A stretch of 11,283 nucleotides of DNA from an uncultured Bacteroidales bacterium (GTDB lineage Bacteria; Bacteroidota; Bacteroidia; Bacteroidales; UBA932). The first letter of the stretch is position 1, and every line of letters begins with the position of its first letter. The DNA lies in the NCBI GenBank assembly GCA_902461985.1, contig CABQAB010000036.1, positions 1 through 11,283 of the forward strand, written 5' to 3'. The translations under genes and the position numbers were made by a program. Shown here one piece after another: positions 7,334 through 11,283 of the stretch. The notes below the pieces were generated by a model. That model ran no database searches, had not been told where the DNA came from, and saw only the letters and a program-made list of their open reading frames with translations.

Positions 7334-7356
7334 AAAGCATCTGTGTGCCTTGTACA

Positions 7357-7390
7357 ATGCCCTGGCCGTTGCTCCGGGGCATCGCTTTTA
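7357..7390. terminator. Intrinsic terminator of recA, possibly bidirectional
   Basis: A 9-bp stem (ATGCCCTGG 7357-7365 with CCGGGGCAT 7374-7382, one G-T pair) has an 8-base loop and is followed by CGCTTTTAT. The T-run overlaps the stop codon of the convergent antitoxin-like gene at 7388-7390. The hairpin read on the other strand could end that operon too. Confidence 0.65.
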
Positions 7391-8029
7391 TATGAGCGTT
7401 TCAGGAGAGCAGTAAAGACTGCGTGAGAGATTGAGCAGGGTGCGGGCTTCGGCGCGTGAGAGGTCCTGTTCGCGTTGTTCGTAGGCCTTTATCATGCGCA
7501 GACTTACTCCGGAAAGGCTTGACAGCTGTTCCTGGGTGAGCCCGGCGAGTTTGCGCTGCCGCTTCAAAGGAGACAGTGGAAATTCTTCGGATTCTCTTAT
7601 TATGCGCATGGCATCGGCAATGAATTTCGACAGGTCGGCTTCGTGGTACAGAGGATACATCTGACGGACTTTCTCCGGGGGGAGGCCGTTGTTGCGTATC
7701 TTTTCAAAAGAAAGTCCGCTTGACCACTGGAGGTGCGCCAAAGCCCATCCTGTCCAGAATTCGGCTGTCTTCTCAACGGAAGAATAACTTGTGAACCTGA
7801 AAGTTCCGCCAGTGTCTTTCATGACTTTCCATGCCAGTTCTATCCCGGACATCCCGACTAAGAAGCGGGGATTCCCCCGTTCGAACTGCAAGGCCGTACC
7901 GCTGACAATAACCCTGTTATAGAATTCATCAATCCGTCCGTCGGAGATAATTGTCCCGTAATCCATCATGACGGCAAAATTTGCTGTCGCATCCTCTAAA
8001 TATATTTCATCGTAGGCTCTCATAATCAT
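7388..8029 (-). CDS. XRE-family regulator with N-terminal partner domain; probable antitoxin of the DUF3990 pair
   Basis: A 213-residue cytosolic protein in two parts. Residues about 152-213 are a helix-turn-helix of the XRE/Cro type: LKRQRKLAGLTQEQLSSLSGV followed by the recognition helix around SLRMIKAYEQ. Residues 1-145 form a second domain containing YLEDATANFAVMMDYG, DEFYNRVIVSGTALQFERGNPRFLVGMSG and, after a break, FWTGWALAHLQWSSGLSFEKI and LYHEADLSKF. I recall this N-terminal type beside DUF3990 genes in gut bacteria. The inferred job is to bind the neighbouring enzyme through the N-terminal domain and repress the operon through the C-terminal one. The start at 8029 makes an ATGA overlap with the upstream gene; ATG at 8023 is an alternative losing two residues. 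It is the second gene of the operon, so the order is toxin first, the less common arrangement. Operon regulation could be through the palindrome at 8758-8769. The antitoxin role is inference from context. Confidence 0.8.
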   Translation of the reverse strand: MIMRAYDEIYLEDATANFAVMMDYGTIISDGRIDEFYNRVIVSGTALQFERGNPRFLVGMSGIELAWKVMKDTGGTFRFTSYSSVEKTAEFWTGWALAHLQWSSGLSFEKIRNNGLPPEKVRQMYPLYHEADLSKFIADAMRIIRESEEFPLSPLKRQRKLAGLTQEQLSSLSGVSLRMIKAYEQREQDLSRAEARTLLNLSRSLYCSPETLI

Positions 8030-8712
8030 CTGTTTCTGAACAGCCTTTCGTCGTCATTTCTCCAGCGGGCCCTGAGAATGTCAATTGCATACACCGCATC
8101 CAATATGCCGGCAGCGGCTTTTTCTTTCTGGAAATCCTCCCTCGCTTTCCTGTCCCTGTAATTCCTTTTAGGGAAATATATTTCGTTTTCGGCAGGTTCT
8201 GCGTCTATGAATTTCAGCCTGTCAAAGGCCCTTCTGCTTTTCAGTACGAACTGCTCTCCGAGTCTTCCGAGGTACATTGCCTTTCCTAACTGTTCCAATG
8301 AAATGCTGTTGTTGAGGAAAGCATTGGCAAATGAAAAATATGAGTCGTCAGCCCTGTATCCGATTATGATGTCAGCATCTTTATAGCCGGGCATGAATGT
8401 CTCCATGATATATTCCCTGGTTTCAAGCGCAATCCTCTGTGACAGCACGAAAGTCCTGTTCTCCAGCAGCACCGCAAGCCAGTTCAGAATGTGGTATCGG
8501 GAAGACGACAGATTGCAGACATCCAGATTCTCCGTGTCCATGTGATATCTATTGGAGAATCCGTCTTTGTCTCCGGCACAGGCCCATTCTTTTGCCAGTT
8601 CTATATGTTCGGTGCAATAAAATCCTAAGCCATAGTCGTTTTTAGGATTCCCTTTCCCGAACTCCGGCTTTTCGATGATATTCGACGACCCGTGGTATAA
8701 TTCCTTCTCCAT
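8026..8712 (-). CDS. DUF3990-type protein with ADP-ribosyltransferase-like motifs; probable toxin
   Basis: A 228-residue soluble protein with no signal peptide. The N-terminus carries LYHGSS (5-10), then NDYGLGFYCTEHIELAKEWA (25-44), the His...Tyr pattern of PARP/diphtheria-toxin-like ADP-ribosyltransferases (candidate NAD-contact residues His7 and Tyr32). A middle block ADIIIGYRADDSYFSFANAF (113-132) and GEQFVLKSRRAFDRLKF (152-168) fit the DUF3990 family; Glu153 or Gln154 is the candidate third catalytic position. The basic tail (about 181-228) looks longer than I expect for the family. ADP-ribosylation of some host target is inference from fold, not shown; the target is unknown. The ATG at 8712 is the only sensible start, about 57 bases after the predicted transcription start. 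The last bases overlap the downstream regulator by four. Base composition does not stand out from its neighbours by eye. Confidence 0.82.
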   Translation of the reverse strand: MEKELYHGSSNIIEKPEFGKGNPKNDYGLGFYCTEHIELAKEWACAGDKDGFSNRYHMDTENLDVCNLSSSRYHILNWLAVLLENRTFVLSQRIALETREYIMETFMPGYKDADIIIGYRADDSYFSFANAFLNNSISLEQLGKAMYLGRLGEQFVLKSRRAFDRLKFIDAEPAENEIYFPKRNYRDRKAREDFQKEKAAAGILDAVYAIDILRARWRNDDERLFRNR

Positions 8713-8753
8713 GGCAATATCTATTGTTGCACTTTATTTTTCATATTACCAAA

Positions 8754-8773
8754 ACTCCCGTTATAACGGTAGT
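8754..8773. promoter_or_regulatory. Candidate autoregulatory operator of the DUF3990/XRE operon
   Basis: CCGTTATAACGG at 8758-8769 is a perfect 12-bp palindrome. Flanking ACT (8754-8756) and AGT (8771-8773) extend the dyad around one mismatched pair. It covers the transcription start predicted from the -7 box at 8776-8783, where a repressor would block initiation. The downstream XRE protein is the obvious candidate ligand; binding is inferred. Confidence 0.55.
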
Positions 8774-8775
8774 TG

Positions 8776-8806
8776 CAAAAATAATACTTTAATCCGGATT
8801 GACAAT
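8776..8806 (-). promoter_or_regulatory. Promoter of the DUF3990/XRE operon
   Basis: Minus strand: ATTG (8806-8803) as -33 box, a 19-base spacer, then TATTTTTG (8783-8776), an exact TAnnTTTG -7 box. The predicted start is near 8769, inside the palindrome. Both boxes and the spacing fit the Bacteroidetes consensus, making this the second-best promoter in the window. Confidence 0.65.
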
Positions 8807-8829
8807 CTTTCGGGACAATAAATAACGGA

Positions 8830-8908
8830 GCTGACTAAAAAGCCACAACATTGTCATCTCGACTACGCCCTTCAGGCTTCGCTCGATATGACAGGCTTTT
8901 TAGTCAGC
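8830..8908. repeat. Long interrupted hairpin, REP-like, probable terminator of the peroxidase operon
   Basis: Outer arms 8830-8844 (GCTGACTAAAAAGCC) and 8894-8908 are perfect 15-bp complements. Inside, TGTCATCTCGA (8852-8862) pairs with TCGATATGACA (8883-8893) with one mismatch, leaving a 7-base bulge on the left and a 20-base apical loop. It lies 32 bases past the peroxidase stop and 118 bases upstream of the toxin-like start. Each outer arm holds a T-run on one strand, so it could stop transcription from both sides. The inner TGTCATCTCGACTACGC text resembles dispersed intergenic repeats I recall from Bacteroidetes genomes. Confidence 0.65.
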
Positions 8909-8940
8909 CTCGATTATGAATTCCGGCCCAGAAATCCGGC

Positions 8941-10311
8941 TTAGAATTCCGTCAGCACGCCGGTCTGCGCGTCGAGGAAGAGCTTGACTTTGTCAACCTT
9001 TTCCTGCGGCATTGTCTTGCCGACCTGGAAGCGGGACATCTTTGCGATGGCTTCTTCGAGAGTTTCGACGCTGCCGTCGTGGTAGTAAGGCCATGTGAGA
9101 GCCACGTTTCTCAGGGACGGAGTCTTGAAACGGTAGCGGTCGCGTTCATTGCCGGTCTGTGCCCAGCGTCCGTTGTCGCCGTCTGTCAGTCCTGATTTGA
9201 GAGTGAGTTTGCGGTCCTCGAAGTAATTGCTTCTGCGTCCCATGAGCTCGTAGCTGAGACCTCCCATATTCATGCCGGCGTGGCAAGTCGCGCAATTATA
9301 TTCCTTGAAGATTTCATAACCCTCGACCTGTTCGGTTGTCATCGCATCCTTTTCTCCTTTCAGATAGCGGTCAAAAGGAGAGTCGGGAGTGAGCAGGGTC
9401 TTTTCGTACTCTGCAATTGCGTCGGTAATCGTCTCCCCGTTGAGGCCTTCAGGGTATACGGCCACAAATCTCTTTGTGAAAGTCTTGTCCTTTGCGATGC
9501 GTGCGGCAATCTCGTCGAAGTCCTTGCTTCCCATCTCGACAGGATTGAGAGGCGGACCTCCTGCCTGTTCTGCGAGGGTTGCGGCACGGCCGTCCCAGAA
9601 CTGGACGAAATTGAAGGCTGCGTTGAAAGTCGTAGGGGCGTTCACTCCTCCGAGCTGTCCGTCAATGCCTTCCGAATAACGTTTGTTGTCCACTCCTGCA
9701 GTCTCGATGGCATGGCAGGAAGCACATGAGACGGTCCCGTCAGCGGAAAGCCTTGTGTCGTGGTAAAGCTCCTTTCCGAGTTCCGCCTTTGCAGGATCAT
9801 AATCAATCCTGTCCGGAATAGGGCGTATGGTTTCATTTGCGAATTCGGCGGCAGCCAGAGTGTTCGGATAGAATTCCGCGCGGAGTTCCTTTATCCCTTC
9901 AAGCATCGCCGTCTTCTTGTCTTTTGTGAGGGAAGAACCCCAGTGGATGAGGTAGTATTTCGCGAGAGGCATTGTCCCGTTTATGACGGTGCGCTCCGTC
10001 TTGGCGAGATCCACCTCGCCGGGAGCGGTCCCGTTTTCGAGGGCTTCCTTCATGGGCTCGATGTCAAATGCCTTGTAGCCTTCATTGATGTCTTTCATAA
10101 TCAGGTCTTTGGCAACCGGCAATTTTGCGTAGAAAGGAATGTTCGGGGTGGTGGAGTGACAGTCCGCACAGCCTCCGTCACTGATGACCTGCAGCATCTG
10201 TCCGCTCACCGGCAGGTTCTTGTCGGGAGCATGGTTAACGGCACGGTAGACGATGGCGAGTCCTGCGACCGCCACGGCTGCGCCGATTAGAATTTTTGAT
10301 GATGTTCTCAT
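8941..10311 (-). CDS. Membrane-anchored tri-haem cytochrome c peroxidase (haem-binding domain + CcpA/MauG domain)
   Basis: The 456-residue product would reduce H2O2 to water in the periplasm with electrons from the respiratory chain. Residues 7-23 form a single membrane anchor or uncleaved signal. A first haem domain carries CADCH (48-52) with a possible Met114 axial ligand (GTMPLAKYY), like the Haem_bd domain (PF14376). The di-haem peroxidase part follows: LYHDTRLSADGTVSCASCH (182-200), FWDGRAATL (238-246), CATCH (340-344) and FKTPSLRNVALTWPYYHDGS (395-414). Three CXXCH motifs make it a tri-haem enzyme; E. coli YhjA, a quinol peroxidase, is an independent parallel. Start at 10311 is chosen because the open frame further upstream (to 10470) overlaps ccsA and lacks family similarity, while MRTSSKILIG gives a normal anchor. 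It begins 67 bases after ccsA; a weak -7 box TAACTTCG (10345-10338) hints at its own promoter. Confidence 0.93.
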   Translation of the reverse strand: MRTSSKILIGAAVAVAGLAIVYRAVNHAPDKNLPVSGQMLQVISDGGCADCHSTTPNIPFYAKLPVAKDLIMKDINEGYKAFDIEPMKEALENGTAPGEVDLAKTERTVINGTMPLAKYYLIHWGSSLTKDKKTAMLEGIKELRAEFYPNTLAAAEFANETIRPIPDRIDYDPAKAELGKELYHDTRLSADGTVSCASCHAIETAGVDNKRYSEGIDGQLGGVNAPTTFNAAFNFVQFWDGRAATLAEQAGGPPLNPVEMGSKDFDEIAARIAKDKTFTKRFVAVYPEGLNGETITDAIAEYEKTLLTPDSPFDRYLKGEKDAMTTEQVEGYEIFKEYNCATCHAGMNMGGLSYELMGRRSNYFEDRKLTLKSGLTDGDNGRWAQTGNERDRYRFKTPSLRNVALTWPYYHDGSVETLEEAIAKMSRFQVGKTMPQEKVDKVKLFLDAQTGVLTEF

Positions 10312-10378
10312 ATGAATGGTACTAATGTTCAGAGTTTCGAAGTTATGAATTTTTTTTGAAAAACCAGTTGTTTGGATT

Positions 10379-11194
10379 TTACCGGGTGGAATATATGTGC
10401 TGGCTGCCCTGAGCCGCCGGCAGATAACTGACGCCCCACCAGCACATCTGAAGGCTGATGAATCCTGCAATCAGCAGGCTGTACAGTATAATCCTGCGTC
10501 TGCTGACCTCTTTCCCGGATTTTCCGATGTTGCCGTATATTGCTTTTCCCGACAGGCGGATGTGGATATACAAAAGGTATATGGACCAGGTGACCGCCGC
10601 CCAGGTTTCTTTAGGGTCCCAGTTCCAGTATGTACCCCAGGCGTCTTTGGCCCAGAGTGCACCGCTGAACATGCCGAGCGAGAGAAAAGCCGTTCCTATA
10701 TAGACCAGTCTGTCGGCGGGGCCGAGATAAATGCCGGATTTTTTGAACAGGCCCGCACAGGCAAGTATGAATGCGCATCCGAACACCGAATAGGAAAACA
10801 TATACACTGTCACGTGCGGCACGAACCACCAGCTTTGCAGGGCCGGCATGAGGGATTCATCATGGATTTCTGGTCTGAATACATTGAGGCATATAAACAC
10901 GGCCGCGACGACCAGCGAAAAGGACGGAATCCATTTGTAGTCCCATTTCACATAGGTCAGCAGAGCTGAGAGCATCATAAAGAACGAATACCACAGGCGG
11001 GTTTCCCCCGTAGTTCTCAAGGGAGGCCGTCCGAGGCTGAGCCAGAATCCGGCTATATAGGCTGCGTAGATGCACAGGCCGACGGCAATAAGGGCTATGG
11101 CCCACCTGCGCCGGGACGTGAACGCCAGGACAGCACCCGAGAGCCAGAACAGGATGGCGACGGCCGCGAACAATGGGAATACATTCCAGCTCAT
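10379..11194 (-). CDS. ccsA: Cytochrome c biogenesis protein CcsA (haem handling, system II)
   Basis: CcsA and ResB (CcsB) form the system II synthase that carries haem across the inner membrane and attaches it to CXXCH motifs of apocytochromes. The 271-residue product is almost all membrane helices (about eight) and contains the WWD signature WGTYWNWDPKETWAAVTW (186-203). Haem-ligand histidine candidates are His127 (WWFVPHVTVYMFSY), His211 in the helix after WWD, and His266 near the C-terminus (WWGVSYLPAAQGSQH). The ATG at 11194 overlaps the upstream stop as ATGA; the frame extends 16 codons further but only within the upstream gene. A downstream peroxidase with three CXXCH motifs is a plausible client. 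In Bacteroides this pair often sits behind nrfHA; those genes would be beyond the window edge, so that is a guess. Confidence 0.94.
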   Translation of the reverse strand: MSWNVFPLFAAVAILFWLSGAVLAFTSRRRWAIALIAVGLCIYAAYIAGFWLSLGRPPLRTTGETRLWYSFFMMLSALLTYVKWDYKWIPSFSLVVAAVFICLNVFRPEIHDESLMPALQSWWFVPHVTVYMFSYSVFGCAFILACAGLFKKSGIYLGPADRLVYIGTAFLSLGMFSGALWAKDAWGTYWNWDPKETWAAVTWSIYLLYIHIRLSGKAIYGNIGKSGKEVSRRRIILYSLLIAGFISLQMCWWGVSYLPAAQGSQHIYSTR

Positions 11195-11283
11195 GCTCTC
11201 CCCTCCATGGTTTTGACGCCCCGTGTGAACATGAGTACGCATCCGGCCATCATCATGATTATGCCGAGCCAGATTGCATATTT
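11191..11283 (-). CDS. Probable cytochrome c biogenesis protein ResB/CcsB, C-terminal end (5' end outside window)
   Basis: The frame is open from the window edge and stops at TGA 11193-11191, overlapping the ccsA ATG by four bases. Thirty residues are visible: a hydrophobic helix (YAIWLGIIMMMAGCVLMFT) and a short basic-acidic tail. ResB proteins end in such a membrane helix and usually precede ccsA, so the identity rests mainly on position. The window holds too little for a motif-based call. Confidence 0.6.
   Translation of the reverse strand, partial: KYAIWLGIIMMMAGCVLMFTRGVKTMEGRA

Noticed and set aside
7388..8712. Recent horizontal transfer of the toxin-like operon
   Set aside because: No integrase, direct repeats or tRNA boundary is visible, and composition looks like the neighbours by eye; transfer may have happened but the window does not show it.
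9760..10290. Plus-strand open frame opposite the peroxidase (176 codons)
   Set aside because: It mirrors the CXXCH-bearing gene and has no family features or promoter of its own.
10312..10470. Open 53-codon N-terminal extension of the cytochrome c peroxidase
   Set aside because: It overlaps the end of ccsA and lacks signal-peptide or family features; the start at 10311 gives a normal membrane anchor.

Overview
The window reads as a chromosomal segment of a Bacteroidales bacterium. Three things point there: promoter-like TAnnTTTG (-7) boxes before most genes with little sign of Shine-Dalgarno sequences, Bacteroidales-type protein families (a DUF4493/DUF6359-like lipoprotein, a zinc-ligand-less Tgt, a conserved small protein ahead of rsmI), and the tgt / LptF-LptG permease gene pair. 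Genus cannot be fixed from this sequence; base composition looks near 50% GC.

Layout from left to right. 1-955 (+): the 3' end of a conserved Bacteroidales protein of unknown function, coupled to rsmI (16S rRNA C1402 2'-O-methyltransferase). 1000-2109 (-): a lipoprotein convergent with rsmI. 2304-4534 (-): tgt followed by an LptF/LptG-family permease, two bases apart and probably one transcript. 4742-6055 (+): a NupG-type nucleoside:H+ symporter, divergent from tgt across a repeat-bearing promoter region. 6267-7298 (+): recA, with its own promoter and terminator. 7388-8712 (-): a two-gene operon with a 4-bp overlap that looks like a toxin-antitoxin module, namely a DUF3990-type ADP-ribosyltransferase-fold protein followed by a two-domain XRE-family regulator. 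8941-11283 (-): a tri-haem cytochrome c peroxidase preceded by cytochrome c maturation genes ccsA and the last codons of a probable resB.

Functionally most of the window is housekeeping: ribosome and tRNA modification, LPS export, nucleoside uptake, DNA repair, and periplasmic haem-protein assembly with a peroxide-reducing client. ResB/CcsA attach haem to CXXCH motifs and the adjacent peroxidase carries three of them, so that cluster makes sense as a unit. The accessory-looking part is the DUF3990/XRE pair. It has a clean promoter (-33 and -7 boxes, 19-bp spacer) and a 12-bp palindrome at the predicted transcription start that could be the autoregulatory operator. It is the best candidate here for a poorly described system, although the protein family itself is already named. 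No stretch without a gene exceeds about 230 bases. The intergenic regions hold promoters, hairpins and two repeat-like elements, all listed below. I see no tRNA, rRNA, CRISPR array or transposase.
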